Assembly (NCBI RefSeq): GCF_008386465.1
Contig: NZ_VUOD01000005.1
Location: forward strand, 124,001 to 188,000
Source: Arenimonas fontis
Lineage (GTDB): Bacteria > Pseudomonadota > Gammaproteobacteria > Xanthomonadales > Xanthomonadaceae
Direction: 5' to 3'
DNA length: 64,000 bases
Shown here: positions 11,224 to 21,748 of the stretch, one piece after another
Layout: each line of letters opens with the position of its first letter
How positions within the stretch are numbered: position 1 is the stretch's first letter
Made by a program: the position numbers and the translations under genes
The notes under the pieces: model-generated
Told to the model about the DNA's origin: nothing
What the model saw: only the letters and a program-made list of their open reading frames with translations
The model's database searches: none

Positions 11224-12642
11224 TCAGCGCGCCAGCAGCCGCAGCAGGGCGTCGGCGACGCGGCCGTAGGGCGGGTCGAACAGGCCGACGGCGTTCAGGC
11301 GCGGCTGATGCATCACCGGCTGCAGGTGGCTGAAGGCCAGGAAGCCGGCTTCGCCATGGTAGCGGCCCATGCCGCTGGCGCCGACGCCGCCGACCGGCAG
11401 TTCGTCCTGGCCGAACTGCACCAGGGTGTCGTTGACGCAGACGCTGCCGGCCACCACCGCTTCCAGGCTGCGCCGCAGCCGACGCCGGTCGCGGTCGAAG
11501 GGGTAGAAGGCCAGCGGCCGGTCGCGTTCGAGGATGTAGGCGATGGCCTCATCGTGGCTGTCGTAGCTCTTCAGCGGCAGCAGCGGACCGAAGATCTCCT
11601 CGCGCATCACCCGCAGCTCGTCGGGCGGGTCCAGCAGCAGGGTCGGCGGAATCAGCTCGATGCCGGGCGGCGGCGGCTCCTGGTCGGGCCGGTGCTGCAT
11701 CACCGTGACGCCGCGCTCGCGCGCCTCGTCCAGCATGTCGCGCAGGCGCGCCGCCTGGCGGGCATTGACGATGGCGGTGTAATCGGGGTTGGTGGCGAGG
11801 CTGGGGTAGAGCCGGCGCAACTCGGCCAGCAGCAGCCGGGCCAGCTCGTCCCGCTGTGCCCGCGGCACCAGCACGTAGTCGGGCGCCACGCAGGTCTGGC
11901 CGGCATTGAAGCACTTGCCCACGGCAATGCGGGCGGCGGCGTGGCGCAGGTCGTAACCCGGCGCGATCAGGGCCGGCGACTTGCCGCCCAGCTCCAGGGT
12001 CACCGGCGTCAGGTTGGGCGCGGCCGCCGCCATCACCTTGCGGCCGACCGCGGTCGAGCCGGTGAACAGCAGGTGATCGAAGGGCAGCCGACTGAAGGCG
12101 GCGCCGAGCTCGGCATCGCCCTGCACCAGGACCACACGGTCGGGCGGGAAGCTCTCGCTGACCACCTTGGCCAGCACTGCGGCCGTGCGCGGGGCGAATT
12201 CCGAGGGTTTGGCCATGACGTGGTTGCCGGCGGCGATGGCATCGGCCAGCGGAATCAGCAGCAACTGGATCGGGTAGTTCCAGGGCGCCATGATGCCGAC
12301 CACGCCCAAGGGCTGCGGCAGCAGTTCGGCCCGGGCCGGCAGGAAGGCGGCGTTCACCGGCGCCCGGCGCGGCCGCATCCAGCGGCGCAGGTGCTTGCGC
12401 AGGTGGCGGATCTCGCCCAGGGTGGTCATCAGGTCGGCCGACTGGGTGACATGGCGGGAACGCCGGCCGAAATCGCCCGAAACCGCCCGCACCAGCTCGT
12501 CGGCATGGCGCTTCACGGCCTCGGCCAGGCGGGCCAGGTCGTCCATGCGCTGGGCGTAATCCGGCCGCTTGCGCCGATGCGCCTGGCGCAGGCGCTCCAG
12601 CATCCGGCCGAGGTCCAGGTCGAGGGGGGTGGGCGTGTCCAT
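11224..12642 (-). CDS. Coniferyl-aldehyde-dehydrogenase-like ALDH
   Basis: A 472-residue NAD(P)-dependent aldehyde dehydrogenase. It contains APWNYPIQL, the catalytic Glu in ELGGKSP near residue 217 and the catalytic Cys in FNAGQTC near 249; the EEIFGPLLPL motif follows in the last third. The short length, the N-terminal DYAQRMDDLARL segment and the C-terminal SGMGRYHGEAGF place it with coniferyl aldehyde dehydrogenases (CalB) and class-3-type ALDHs, which also act on fatty or aromatic aldehydes. No lignin-degradation genes are nearby, so a detoxifying role is as likely. The start has no RBS but a TAAGAT box 6 nt upstream. Confidence 0.88.
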   Translation of the reverse strand: MDTPTPLDLDLGRMLERLRQAHRRKRPDYAQRMDDLARLAEAVKRHADELVRAVSGDFGRRSRHVTQSADLMTTLGEIRHLRKHLRRWMRPRRAPVNAAFLPARAELLPQPLGVVGIMAPWNYPIQLLLIPLADAIAAGNHVMAKPSEFAPRTAAVLAKVVSESFPPDRVVLVQGDAELGAAFSRLPFDHLLFTGSTAVGRKVMAAAAPNLTPVTLELGGKSPALIAPGYDLRHAAARIAVGKCFNAGQTCVAPDYVLVPRAQRDELARLLLAELRRLYPSLATNPDYTAIVNARQAARLRDMLDEARERGVTVMQHRPDQEPPPPGIELIPPTLLLDPPDELRVMREEIFGPLLPLKSYDSHDEAIAYILERDRPLAFYPFDRDRRRLRRSLEAVVAGSVCVNDTLVQFGQDELPVGGVGASGMGRYHGEAGFLAFSHLQPVMHQPRLNAVGLFDPPYGRVADALLRLLAR

Positions 12643-12654
12643 GCCGGCATCTTA
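12640..12654 (-). promoter_or_regulatory. Leaderless promoter -10 of the ALDH gene
   Basis: The minus strand reads TAAGAT, GCCGGC, ATG, identical base for base to the box before the oppC-like permease at 15627. No Shine-Dalgarno can fit. Confidence 0.6.
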
Positions 12655-12815
12655 AGCCCTGAGCGCCGCACCGGCTGGAGGCCTGCGGGCCCGCGCGGCC
12701 GCGGGGCCCATGAGGCCGCGGGGCCAGTGCGGCCGGGGCCGGACGGCGCCGCCTCATCCCGCACGCCCTTGCCGGCCGGTCCACGCCCGGCCGCCGGCCG
12801 CGCCGGGCCGGCCGC

Positions 12816-12830
12816 TACAATGCCGGCATG
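12816..12830 (+). promoter_or_regulatory. Leaderless promoter -10 of the carbonic anhydrase gene
   Basis: The plus strand reads TACAAT, GCCGGC, ATG. The -10 box ends 6 nt before the ATG; the 173 bp upstream (12643-12815) is very GC-rich, has no recognisable -35 and contains no gene. Confidence 0.6.
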
Positions 12831-13355
12831 AACCTGCGTCCCTACAAGGGCATCCTGCCCACCCTCGGCGCCCGGGCCTACGTGGACCCCGCCGCCACCG
12901 TCATCGGCGACGTGCATATCGGCGAGGACAGCTCGATCTGGCCCGGCTGCGTCATCCGTGGCGACGTCAACCACATCCGCATCGGCGCCCGCACCAACAT
13001 CCAGGACGGCAGCATCGTCCACGTCACCCACGAAGGCCCCTACACGCGGCCTGGCGGTTGGCCGACGATCATCGGCGACGACGTCACCATCGGCCACGGC
13101 GCCATCGTCCACGCCTGCACCATCGGCAACGCGGCGCTGATCGGCATGGGCGCGACAGTGCTGGACGGCGCGGTGGTCGAGGACCACGGCTTCGTCGGCG
13201 CCGGCGCGGTGGTGGCGCCGGGCAAGACGGTGCGCGGCCGCGAGCTCTGGCTGGGCAATCCGGCCAGACCGGTGCGCACGCTCTCCGACCGCGAGGTCGA
13301 GCAGCTCTACTACTCGGCCAGACACTACGTGCGCCTGAAGGACGATTACCTGTGA
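12828..13355 (+). CDS. Gamma-class carbonic anhydrase family protein (YrdA-like)
   Basis: A 175-residue left-handed beta-helix protein built from hexapeptide repeats such as IGDVHI and IGARTN. The zinc-ligand histidines of gamma-carbonic anhydrases are in place: GSIVHVTHEG (two His, near residues 65-68) and IGHGAIVHAC (near 88-93). It may hydrate CO2; many YrdA-like members have not been shown active, so the function is family-based. The stop codon overlaps the GTG start of the next gene (GTGA), so the two are co-translated. Confidence 0.9.
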   Translation: MNLRPYKGILPTLGARAYVDPAATVIGDVHIGEDSSIWPGCVIRGDVNHIRIGARTNIQDGSIVHVTHEGPYTRPGGWPTIIGDDVTIGHGAIVHACTIGNAALIGMGATVLDGAVVEDHGFVGAGAVVAPGKTVRGRELWLGNPARPVRTLSDREVEQLYYSARHYVRLKDDYL

Positions 13356-13735
13356 GCGCCCGCCGCCTGCTCCTGCTGTGCTGCCTGCTCCTGGCCCCGG
13401 CCCTGGCCGCGGCCGACGACGTCGCCTGGTCGAACAAGTGGCGGCTGCAGTTCAGCGGCGCCGCCGAATCGGCCGGCGAAATCGTCCTGGAAGTGCGCGA
13501 CCGCGCCGGCGCCCGCTTCGAGGTGACGGTACCGATCGAGGGCAACGACGGTGAAAACCGGGTCGCGTCCAAGGTCCGGCGCGCACTCGACCGCGCGCTG
13601 CCGTCCGGCTGGCGGGTCGAACGCGACGACGGCGAGGACGTGCTGGTGAAGCGGCGCTGGTACCACCCGCGCTTCACCCTCCGGATCGTGCGCAGCAGCG
13701 TGAAGGACCTGCGGATCGGCCCGGACCGCGAGTAG
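13352..13735 (+). CDS. Hypothetical exported protein
   Basis: A 127-residue protein starting at GTG 13352, overlapping the carbonic anhydrase stop by 3 nt. A signal peptide is clear (RRLLLLCCLLLAPALAAA, cleavage near residue 21). The mature part is a mixed alpha/beta domain rich in charged residues, with no motif I recognise. It is probably a periplasmic accessory of unknown function. The coupling to the carbonic anhydrase gene suggests co-expression, though a cytosolic enzyme and a periplasmic protein need not interact. Confidence 0.75.
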   Translation: MSARRLLLLCCLLLAPALAAADDVAWSNKWRLQFSGAAESAGEIVLEVRDRAGARFEVTVPIEGNDGENRVASKVRRALDRALPSGWRVERDDGEDVLVKRRWYHPRFTLRIVRSSVKDLRIGPDRE

Positions 13736-13740
13736 GCGCC

Positions 13741-14583
13741 TCAATCGGCCGTCTGCAGCGCGTCGGCGCGGCTGGACAGCGCTTCGTAGACCTCGTCGGT
13801 GTCCGGCCGCTTGCCGTGCCAGAGGGCGAAGGCTTCGGCCGCCTGCTCGACCAGCATGCCCAGGCCATCGAAACGGTGCTGGATGCCGGCGGCGCCGGCC
13901 CAGGCCAGGAAGGATACCGCCGCCTCGCCGTAGTTCAGGTCCACCGCCAGGGCCCGGTTGCCGGCCAATGAGAAGGGCAGGTCCAGGCCGCCGCCGCCGC
14001 GACCGGCCGAGGTGGCGTTGACCAGCATGTCGAAACCGCCCAGCTGAGCCAGGTCGCTCCAGTAGCGGGTGTGCACCCGGCCCGGCTCGCCCAGGGCGTC
14101 GGCCAGGGTATCGGCCTTCTCCGGCGTACGGTTGACGATCCACAGCTCGCCGACGCCGGCATCCAGCAGGGCCGGCGCCACACCGCGGGCGGCGCCGCCG
14201 GCGCCCAGCAGCAACACCCGGCGGCCGCGCAGGTCCAGACGGCGGCGTTCGGCCAGGTCGTGCACCAGGCCGATGCCGTCGGTGTTGTCGCCCTGCCAGG
14301 CATCGCCGTGCCGCAGCAAAGTGTTCACCGCGCCAGCCCGGCGGGCGCGGGCGCTGACTTCGGCGCACAGGTCCAGGGCCAGTTCCTTCAACGGCAGCGT
14401 GACACTGGCGCCACGACCGCCGGTGGCGGCGAAGCGCGCCAGCACCTGCCCGAACTGGTCGGGCGGCGCGTCCATGGCGACGAATTCCAGCGCCATGCCG
14501 AACTGCGCGGCGAAGGCGGCATGGATGCGCGGCGACAGCGAGTGCGCCACGGGGTGGCCGAACACGGCATAGCGGTGCGACAT
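13741..14583 (-). CDS. aroE: Shikimate dehydrogenase
   Basis: A 280-residue NADP-dependent enzyme that reduces 3-dehydroshikimate to shikimate in aromatic amino acid synthesis. The N-terminus [17 protein letters not shown] holds the substrate-binding Ser residues; the catalytic Lys lies in TLPLKELA near residue 65, and [11 protein letters not shown] and the NADP motif GAGGAARG follow. I chose ATG 14583 over a longer frame to 14613 because GGAGGG lies 5 nt upstream and the product then starts as known AroE proteins do. The start is 1 nt after the hemB stop, so the genes are translationally coupled. Confidence 0.95.
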   Translation of the reverse strand: MSHRYAVFGHPVAHSLSPRIHAAFAAQFGMALEFVAMDAPPDQFGQVLARFAATGGRGASVTLPLKELALDLCAEVSARARRAGAVNTLLRHGDAWQGDNTDGIGLVHDLAERRRLDLRGRRVLLLGAGGAARGVAPALLDAGVGELWIVNRTPEKADTLADALGEPGRVHTRYWSDLAQLGGFDMLVNATSAGRGGGGLDLPFSLAGNRALAVDLNYGEAAVSFLAWAGAAGIQHRFDGLGMLVEQAAEAFALWHGKRPDTDEVYEALSSRADALQTAD

Positions 14584-14584
14584 G

Positions 14585-15625
<1,041 letters not shown>

Positions 15626-15626
15626 C

Positions 15627-15641
15627 TAAGATGCCGGCATG
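15627..15641 (+). promoter_or_regulatory. Leaderless promoter -10 of the peptide permease gene
   Basis: The plus strand reads TAAGAT, GCCGGC, ATG, with the -10 box ending 6 nt before the start codon. Confidence 0.6.
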
Positions 15642-16472
15642 TCGACCAACCGTTCCCTGCCCGGACAGGTGCGCGCCTGCCTGGCCCTGCTCGCCTTGCT
15701 GGCCCTGCTGTGCTGGCTGGCGCCGCCGCTGCTGGACCTGCCGGATCCGCACCGGCCGCACTGGGATACCCCATCGGCAGCGCCCTCGTTGCAATCGGGC
15801 CACTGGTTCGGCACCGACGCCATCGGTCGCGACGTACTGGCGCGCACCCTGGCCGGCGGCCGCGTATCGCTGACGGTGGGCGCGCTGGCAACGGTGATGG
15901 CGCTGTTGCTGGGCCTGGCCTGGGGCGCGGTGGCCGGTTACGCCGGCGGCGCGCTCGAGCGGGCCATGGTGCGCGTGCTGGACGTGCTCTCGGCCCTGCC
16001 CTTCCTGCTGATCGTGATCCTGCTGCTGGCCCTGTTCGGCCGCTCGGCCTGGCTGCTGCTGGCGGCCATCGGCGCCTACGTCTGGATCGACCTGGCCCGG
16101 GTGGTCCGGGCCGAGGCCGCCCGGTTGCGCGAGGCGCCCTTCGTGCTGGCCGCGCGCGCCGCCGGCGCCCGCTTCGACCAGGTACTGCGCTGGCACCTGC
16201 TGCCGCAGCTGCTGCCGCTGGCCCTGGTCTATCTGGGCCTGATCCTGCCCCAGGCCATCCTGGTGGAAAGTTTCCTGGGCTTTCTCGGCCTGGGCCTGGA
16301 CGAGCCGGCGGCGAGCTGGGGCACCCTGCTGGCGGAGGGCAGCCAGGAGCTGGACACCGCGCCCTGGACCCTGCTGTTCCCCGCCGCCTTCCTGGTCGCG
16401 ACATTGGCCGCCTTCCAGTTCCTGGGCGACGGCCTGCGCGATTGGCTGGACGTGCGCGGCGCGCCGGCATGA
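15639..16472 (+). CDS. Peptide ABC transporter permease, OppC/DppC type
   Basis: A 277-residue inner-membrane permease with about six hydrophobic helices. The N-terminal segment HWFGTDAIGRDVLARTLAG is the hallmark of the OppC/DppC/NikC group. The EAA-type loop contacting the ATPase reads EAARLREAPFVLAARAAGA (near residues 160-178). The paired OppB-type permease and the binding protein are not in this window. The stop overlaps the start of the ATPase gene (ATGA). Confidence 0.9.
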   Translation: MSTNRSLPGQVRACLALLALLALLCWLAPPLLDLPDPHRPHWDTPSAAPSLQSGHWFGTDAIGRDVLARTLAGGRVSLTVGALATVMALLLGLAWGAVAGYAGGALERAMVRVLDVLSALPFLLIVILLLALFGRSAWLLLAAIGAYVWIDLARVVRAEAARLREAPFVLAARAAGARFDQVLRWHLLPQLLPLALVYLGLILPQAILVESFLGFLGLGLDEPAASWGTLLAEGSQELDTAPWTLLFPAAFLVATLAAFQFLGDGLRDWLDVRGAPA

Positions 16473-18004
16473 GCGCGCCACGCGCCTTCCGCCTGCGCGG
16501 GCTGGAGGTTTTTGCCGGCCGGCGGCGCCTGCTCGGTCCGCTGGACCTCGACCTGGAAGCCGGTCGCTGCCTGGGCCTGGTGGGCGAAAGCGGCAGCGGC
16601 AAGAGCTTGAGCGTGCTGGCCATGCTCGGCCTGCTGCCGGCCGGCCTGCACATGCGCGGCGTTCTGGCGCTGGCCGAGGGCGCCGGCCCGGAGCGACGCC
16701 TGGCACTGGGCTCGCCGGAACACCTGGCTCTGCGCGGCCGCGCCATCGCCTGGATCCCGCAGGACCCGCTGGCCAGCCTGCACCCGCTGCGCCGGGTCGG
16801 CGACCAGCTAGCCGAGGCCCTGCGCCTGCACCGCGGCCTGCACCGGGCCGAAAGCCGGGCCGTCGCGGTCGGCCTGCTCGATCGGCTGGAACTTCCGCAA
16901 CCGGCGGCCCTGGCGCGGCGCTGGCCGCACCAGCTCAGCGGCGGCCAGCGCCAGCGCGTCCTGGTCGCCCTGGCCCTGGCGGGGCATCCAGCCTTGCTGC
17001 TGGCCGACGAACCGACCTCGGCCCTGGACCCGCGCCTGGCCGGCGAGGCCCTGGCCTTGCTGAATCGCCTCCGCGAGGAGCAGGGCCTGGCCCTGCTGCT
17101 GGTCAGCCACGACCTGCCCCTGGTGGCCCGGCACGCGCAGCGCCTGGCCGTGCTCGAGCGTGGCGAATGCGTCGAGCAGGGCGATGCCGCCGCCGTGTTC
17201 GCGAACCCGGCCCACCACTACACCCGCGGCCTGCTGGCCGCCTCGCGCCTGCCCTCTCCGCCGGAACCGGCGCCAGGCCCGCACCTGCTGCGGCTGGAGA
17301 CGGTCTCGGTGCGTTACCGGCGTGCGCCCGCCCCGGCCGTCGCCGGCATCAGCCTGGACCTGCACCGCGGCGAATGCCTGGCCCTGCTGGGGGAAAGCGG
17401 CAGCGGCAAGTCCAGCCTGGGCCGCGCCCTGCTGCGGCTGTTGCGGCGCGGCGTCGGCGGCCGCGTGCTGCTGGACGGCGAGGATCTGCTGGCGGCCGAT
17501 CGCCGGCGGCTGCGGGCCCTGCGCCGGCGCATCGGCGTGGTCTTCCAGGATCCGGCGGCCTCGCTGGATCCGCGCATGCGGGTGCACGAACTCATTTCCG
17601 AGCCCTTGCGCATCCACGGCCTGGCCGATGCGGCGAAGCGAAGGGCACGGGCGGAGGACCTGCTCGCCGCCGTCGGCCTGGACCCGGCGCTGGCCGAGCG
17701 GTTCCCGCACCGGCTCAGCGGCGGCCAGCGCCAGCGCGTGGCGATCGCCCGCGCCCTGGCCACCGATCCGGACCTGCTGGTCTGCGACGAGGCCGTCTCG
17801 GCCCTGGATGCGCAGCACCGGGCGGGCGTGCTGGCGCTGCTGGGCCGGCTCAAGCGCGAGCGCGGCCTGGCCCTGTTGTTCATCACCCACGATCTGGAGG
17901 CCGCGTACGCCCTGGCCGAGCGAACCGCGGTGCTGCGTGCAGGCAGGATGGTGGCCCTGGGCGCAACCGCCGAGGTCCTGGCCGGCATCGCCCGGGTCGG
18001 CTGA
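16469..18004 (+). CDS. Peptide ABC transporter, fused double ATPase (DppDF/YejF-type)
   Basis: A 511-residue protein with two complete nucleotide-binding domains. Each half has Walker A GESGSGKS (about residues 38-45 and 306-313), an LSGGQRQR signature, and Walker B (LLADEPTSALD in the first, LVCDEAVSALD in the second). Such fusions of the DppD- and DppF-like subunits energise di-/oligopeptide transporters such as Yej. It starts at ATG 16469, overlapping the permease stop by 4 nt. The absence of OppA and OppB genes nearby means the rest of the transporter must be encoded elsewhere or be lost. Confidence 0.92.
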   Translation: MSAPRAFRLRGLEVFAGRRRLLGPLDLDLEAGRCLGLVGESGSGKSLSVLAMLGLLPAGLHMRGVLALAEGAGPERRLALGSPEHLALRGRAIAWIPQDPLASLHPLRRVGDQLAEALRLHRGLHRAESRAVAVGLLDRLELPQPAALARRWPHQLSGGQRQRVLVALALAGHPALLLADEPTSALDPRLAGEALALLNRLREEQGLALLLVSHDLPLVARHAQRLAVLERGECVEQGDAAAVFANPAHHYTRGLLAASRLPSPPEPAPGPHLLRLETVSVRYRRAPAPAVAGISLDLHRGECLALLGESGSGKSSLGRALLRLLRRGVGGRVLLDGEDLLAADRRRLRALRRRIGVVFQDPAASLDPRMRVHELISEPLRIHGLADAAKRRARAEDLLAAVGLDPALAERFPHRLSGGQRQRVAIARALATDPDLLVCDEAVSALDAQHRAGVLALLGRLKRERGLALLFITHDLEAAYALAERTAVLRAGRMVALGATAEVLAGIARVG

Positions 18005-18008
18005 TACA

Positions 18009-18024
18009 CTCGGGCGACCCCGAG
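18009..18024 (+). other. Small hairpin between ATPase and GGDEF/EAL gene
   Basis: CTCGGG, loop CGAC, CCCGAG forms a 6-bp GC hairpin straight after the ATPase stop, followed by purines rather than a T-tract. It could slow transcription or sit in the leader of the next gene. It is too weak to call a terminator. Confidence 0.3.
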
Positions 18025-18046
18025 GGGAGGGGAGGTAGCCGCACCG

Positions 18047-20659
18047 ATGCCATCGTCATCGCTCACGTCCGGCCAGGCCATGCCCGACGCGCGGCCGCGC
18101 GAACGCGGGCTGGCCGAGCTGGAAGCCGAGATCCAGCGCCTGCGCGTGGACGTGGAGCGGCTTGGCCGGGCCGAGCGCCTGCAGCGCGCCCTGTTCGCGA
18201 TCTCCGACCTGGCCAGTTCCGGCCAGGACACCGCCGCGGTGCTGCGCGGCCTGCACGAGATCGTCGGCCGGCTGATGTATGCCGAGAACTTCTACATCGT
18301 GCGCTACTCGCCCGACAGCGACACGATGCGCTTCATCTACTTCGCCGACAGCCAGGATCCGGTGGAGCCGGACCCGGAGGAGGAAATCCCGGCCGAACGG
18401 ATGGCCAACAGCCTGACCCTGGCCCTGATCCGCCACGGCAAGCCGGTCATGGGCCCCTCCGACCAGGTGCGCGCCCGCCTGAACGTGCCCAGGGACGAAA
18501 GCCTGGGTCCGGACAGCGTGGACTGGCTTGGCGTACCGATGGTGGATGAGGGCGTGGTGCGCGGCGCCGTGGTAGTGCAGAGCTACGACCCGGCCTGGCG
18601 CTACAGCGAGGACGATTGCGCCCTGCTCGGCTACGTGGCCCAGCACATCCTGACCGCCCTGGCCCGGCGCGACGCCCACGAGGAGCTGGAGCGCCGCGTG
18701 GACGAGCGCACCCGCGAGCTGCGCGAGCAGATCGCCGAACGCGAACGCAGCGAACGCCTGCAGGCAGCGCTGTTCCGGATCGCCGAGCAGGCCAGCCGCA
18801 GCGAAAGCGTGGACGCCTTCTACGCCGAGGTGCACGGCATCGTCAGCGGCCTGCTGGACGCGCGCAACTTCTTCATCGCCCTGCTCACCGCCGACGGCCA
18901 GGAACTGGACTTCCCCTATTCGGTGGACGAGCGCGACGAAAAGCGCCCGCGCCGCCGCCTGGCCAAGGGCCTGACCGAGTACGTGCTGTCCACCGGCGCG
19001 CCGCTGCTGGCCACCGACGAGGACATCCGCCGGCTGGTCGCCCAAGGCCGGGTGCAGAGCTCGGGCGCGCCCTCGGTGTGCTGGCTGGGCGTGCCGCTGC
19101 AGGTCGGCGCCAAGGTGGTCGGGGTGATCGCAGTGCAGAGTTACACGCCCGACTACTACTACAGCCAGCGTGATCAGGAACTGCTGAGCTTCGTCTCCTT
19201 CCACATCGCCCAGGCCCTGGAGCGGCGGCAGGCGCACGAGTCACTGCGCGAAGCCTATGCCGAGCTGGAACAGCGGGTGGCCGCCCGCACCAGCGAACTG
19301 GCCGACGCCAACCGCGAGCTGCGCGACCAGATCTCGGTGCGCGAACGCATGGAGCTCAAGCTCAAGCACGAGGCCATGCACGACACCCTGACCGGCCTGC
19401 CCAACCGCAGCCACCTGCTGGGCCGCATGGGCATGGCCCTGGCCCGCTACCGGGGCGATCCGCAGCAGCTGTTCGCCGTGCTGTTCCTGGACCTGGACCG
19501 GTTCAAGGTGGTGAACGACTCGGTCGGCCACCTGGTCGGCGACGAGCTGCTCAAGGAAGCCGCCCGGCGCATCGGCCGCTGCGTGCGTGATCCGGACATG
19601 GTGGCGCGTCTGGGCGGCGACGAGTTCGCCATCGTGCTCGACCGCATCCACAGCGCCGAGGACGCGGTGGCGGTGGCCGAACGGGTCATCCAGGCCCTGG
19701 CCGAACCGATGCGCATCGCCGGCAAGGAGCTGTACACCTCGGCCAGCATCGGCATCGCCATCGTGGACGGCCGCTACCGTAGCCCGGAAGAACTGCTGCG
19801 CGACGCCGACGTGGCCATGTACCGGGCCAAGGGCGCCGGCCGCCAGCGTTACGCCCTGTTCGACGAACAGCTGCACAAGGCGGCGCTGCGGCTGCTGGAA
19901 ATGGAAGGCGACCTGCGCCGGGCCCTGCTGCGCCAGGAGTTCGTGCCGCACTACCAGCCCATCCTCGACCTGGCCGACGGCCACCTGGTCGGCTTCGAGG
20001 CGCTGATGCGCTGGCACCATCCGGAACGCGGCCTGGCCATGCCCGGCGAGTTCATCGGCGTCGCCGAGGAAACCGGCAGCCTCGAGCACATGGACTGGCA
20101 GGTCTACGAGCGGGTCTGCCGCGACATCCCGCGCCTGACCCGTGGCCAGGCCTACACCACGCTCAACGTATCGCCCCGGCACCTGCGCGCGCCCGACTTC
20201 GACCAGCGCCTGCTCGAACTGATGTCGCGACATGAGGTGAAGCCGGCCAACGTCCGGCTCGAAGTCACCGAAGGCGCCCTGCTCGACCAGCCGGAGCTGG
20301 TGCAGGCCTGCCTGGGCCGCCTGCGCCAGGCCGGCGTGCTGACCCTGCTGGACGATTTCGGCACCGGCTATTCCTCGCTCAGCTACCTGCAGCGCTTCCC
20401 GCTGCACGGCCTGAAGATCGACCGCAGCTTCGTCACCGGCCTGCGCAGCGGCGAAAGCGGCGGTTCCAGCGCCATCGTCCGGGCGATCCGGCTGCTGGCC
20501 GATTCGCTGGGCCTGGAAGTGATCGCCGAAGGCATCGAAACCGAGGAACAACGGCACCAGCTGCGCCTGCTCGGCCTGCAGCAGGGCCAGGGCTACCTGT
20601 TTTCCAAACCGGTCTCGGCCGAGGACGTGCTGGCGCGCTATTTCGACGCCGCGTCCTGA
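18047..20659 (+). CDS. GAF-GAF-GGDEF-EAL cyclic-di-GMP protein
   Basis: An 870-residue cytoplasmic protein with two GAF-like sensor domains (about 40-200 and 240-400), each followed by a coiled coil ([19 protein letters not shown], then another near 400-430), then GGDEF (435-600) and EAL (615-865). The diguanylate cyclase active site RLGGDEF is intact near residue 520; the phosphodiesterase motifs EAL (near 651) and DDFGTGYSS (near 768) are also intact, so both activities are possible. No transmembrane segment is evident. The 3' end overlaps the convergent epimerase-like gene by 22 bp. The GAF ligand is unknown. Confidence 0.93.
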   Translation: MPSSSLTSGQAMPDARPRERGLAELEAEIQRLRVDVERLGRAERLQRALFAISDLASSGQDTAAVLRGLHEIVGRLMYAENFYIVRYSPDSDTMRFIYFADSQDPVEPDPEEEIPAERMANSLTLALIRHGKPVMGPSDQVRARLNVPRDESLGPDSVDWLGVPMVDEGVVRGAVVVQSYDPAWRYSEDDCALLGYVAQHILTALARRDAHEELERRVDERTRELREQIAERERSERLQAALFRIAEQASRSESVDAFYAEVHGIVSGLLDARNFFIALLTADGQELDFPYSVDERDEKRPRRRLAKGLTEYVLSTGAPLLATDEDIRRLVAQGRVQSSGAPSVCWLGVPLQVGAKVVGVIAVQSYTPDYYYSQRDQELLSFVSFHIAQALERRQAHESLREAYAELEQRVAARTSELADANRELRDQISVRERMELKLKHEAMHDTLTGLPNRSHLLGRMGMALARYRGDPQQLFAVLFLDLDRFKVVNDSVGHLVGDELLKEAARRIGRCVRDPDMVARLGGDEFAIVLDRIHSAEDAVAVAERVIQALAEPMRIAGKELYTSASIGIAIVDGRYRSPEELLRDADVAMYRAKGAGRQRYALFDEQLHKAALRLLEMEGDLRRALLRQEFVPHYQPILDLADGHLVGFEALMRWHHPERGLAMPGEFIGVAEETGSLEHMDWQVYERVCRDIPRLTRGQAYTTLNVSPRHLRAPDFDQRLLELMSRHEVKPANVRLEVTEGALLDQPELVQACLGRLRQAGVLTLLDDFGTGYSSLSYLQRFPLHGLKIDRSFVTGLRSGESGGSSAIVRAIRLLADSLGLEVIAEGIETEEQRHQLRLLGLQQGQGYLFSKPVSAEDVLARYFDAAS

Positions 20660-21630
20660 GGCGAGACCAGGCCTTCGGCGCGCAGCCAGGCGATGGTGTC
20701 GGCCAGCAACTGCGGCAAGGGCGTGCTGCGATACCCCAGCATGCGCTCCGCCTTCGACGAATCCACCCGCAGCTGGTGGCAGGTGAACGCGGCAGCGGCC
20801 GGGGTGATCTCCGGCACCTCGCCGGTGAAGCGGGAAACGATGTCCAGCACGCGCGCCCAGGCCTTCAGGACCAAGGCCGGCGTGGCGCGTTTCGGCGTGC
20901 GCCGGCCAAGCTGGCGGCCTATCTCGGCGATCAGCGCGAGGAAGCTGGCGTGCTCGCCGCCCAGCAGGAAGACTTCGCCATCCATGCCTTCGCGCCAGGC
21001 GCGCACCTGCACCCGGGCGATCTCCCGCACGTCGGCGAAGGCACCCGCGCCCGGCGGCGCGCCCGGCAGCCTGTTCTGGTCCACCAGTCGGATCAGCCGC
21101 GACCAGTTTTGGCGGTCGCCGGGGCCGAGGATGTGCGAGGGCTGGAACACCACCCAGCGCAGGCCGGATTCGCGCACGCGCCGCTCGGCCTCGTACTTGC
21201 TGCGCTCGTAGTTGATCCAGGAATCGCCGCCGCGCTGCGGCACGTCCTCGCGCAGCGTCTCGTGCACCAGGTGCGAGTAGGCCGAGACACTGGAAGTGTG
21301 CAGGAAGGCGGACACGCCGGCCTCGCGCGCCGCCGCCAGCAGGCGCACGGTGCCACCGACGTTGGTGTCGGTCTGGGCGGCATTGCCGGGCGCCCAGGTG
21401 TTGGTGTCGGCGGCCGTGTGGAAGACCGCCTGGCAGCCGGCCACCGCCCGCCGCAACGAACCGGCATCGCCCAGGCTGCCGCGCACCGGCACGGCGCCCA
21501 GGCGGGCCAGCACGGCATCGCCCTCGGGCGAACGCGACAGGCCGCGCACCTGCTGGCCGGCGGCGATCAGCTCGCGGACCAGGTGCTGGCCGAGAAAACC
21601 GGTCGCGCCGGTGACGAGGACGGTGGGCAT
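20638..21630 (-). CDS. NAD-dependent epimerase/dehydratase-like protein (extended SDR)
   Basis: A 330-residue extended SDR. It has the cofactor motif GATGFLG at residues 8-14, the HTAADT segment, the catalytic Ser in HTSSVSAYS and the YERSK Tyr-Lys pair near residue 155. The overall pattern resembles dihydroflavonol-4-reductase-like and hopanoid-associated HpnA-like proteins, but no hopanoid genes adjoin. I chose ATG 21630 so that the Rossmann motif sits at the usual distance; a TTG 30 nt upstream is possible. No RBS is obvious. The gene is divergent from the SPFH-like gene, with a CRP/Clp-type site between them. Confidence 0.85.
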   Translation of the reverse strand: MPTVLVTGATGFLGQHLVRELIAAGQQVRGLSRSPEGDAVLARLGAVPVRGSLGDAGSLRRAVAGCQAVFHTAADTNTWAPGNAAQTDTNVGGTVRLLAAAREAGVSAFLHTSSVSAYSHLVHETLREDVPQRGGDSWINYERSKYEAERRVRESGLRWVVFQPSHILGPGDRQNWSRLIRLVDQNRLPGAPPGAGAFADVREIARVQVRAWREGMDGEVFLLGGEHASFLALIAEIGRQLGRRTPKRATPALVLKAWARVLDIVSRFTGEVPEITPAAAAFTCHQLRVDSSKAERMLGYRSTPLPQLLADTIAWLRAEGLVSPQDAASK

Positions 21631-21677
21631 GGCGGAAGGGGCTTTCGGTTCCGGAGTCAAGCTTCACGTGTCCGTAT

Positions 21678-21693
21678 TGTGAAACCGGTCACG
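21678..21693. promoter_or_regulatory. CRP/Clp-type site between epimerase and SPFH genes
   Basis: TGTGA-AACCGG-TCACG matches the CRP/Clp consensus TGTGA-N6-TCACA at 9 of 10 positions. It lies 48 bp upstream of the epimerase ATG and 56 bp upstream of the SPFH ATG. A TATACT box at 21704-21709 could be the -10 for the rightward gene. Binding by the Xanthomonas-type regulator Clp is inferred. Confidence 0.5.
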
Positions 21694-21748
21694 TTTCCAA
21701 GACTATACTTCAGCAACACTTCTCAACCCCCGGTTCCGAAAGCGGAAA

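Noticed and set aside
18009-18024. Rho-independent terminator after the peptide ATPase gene
   Set aside because: The stem is only 6 bp and followed by GGGGAGG rather than T residues.
18047-20659. Degenerate GGDEF or EAL domain
   Set aside because: Both catalytic motifs ([19 protein letters not shown]) are intact, so there is no reason to call a pseudo-domain.
21661-21680. Possible parS site near parAB (TTCACGTG)
   Set aside because: Only about 9 of 16 positions match TGTTTCACGTGAAACA, so it is not a credible parS.
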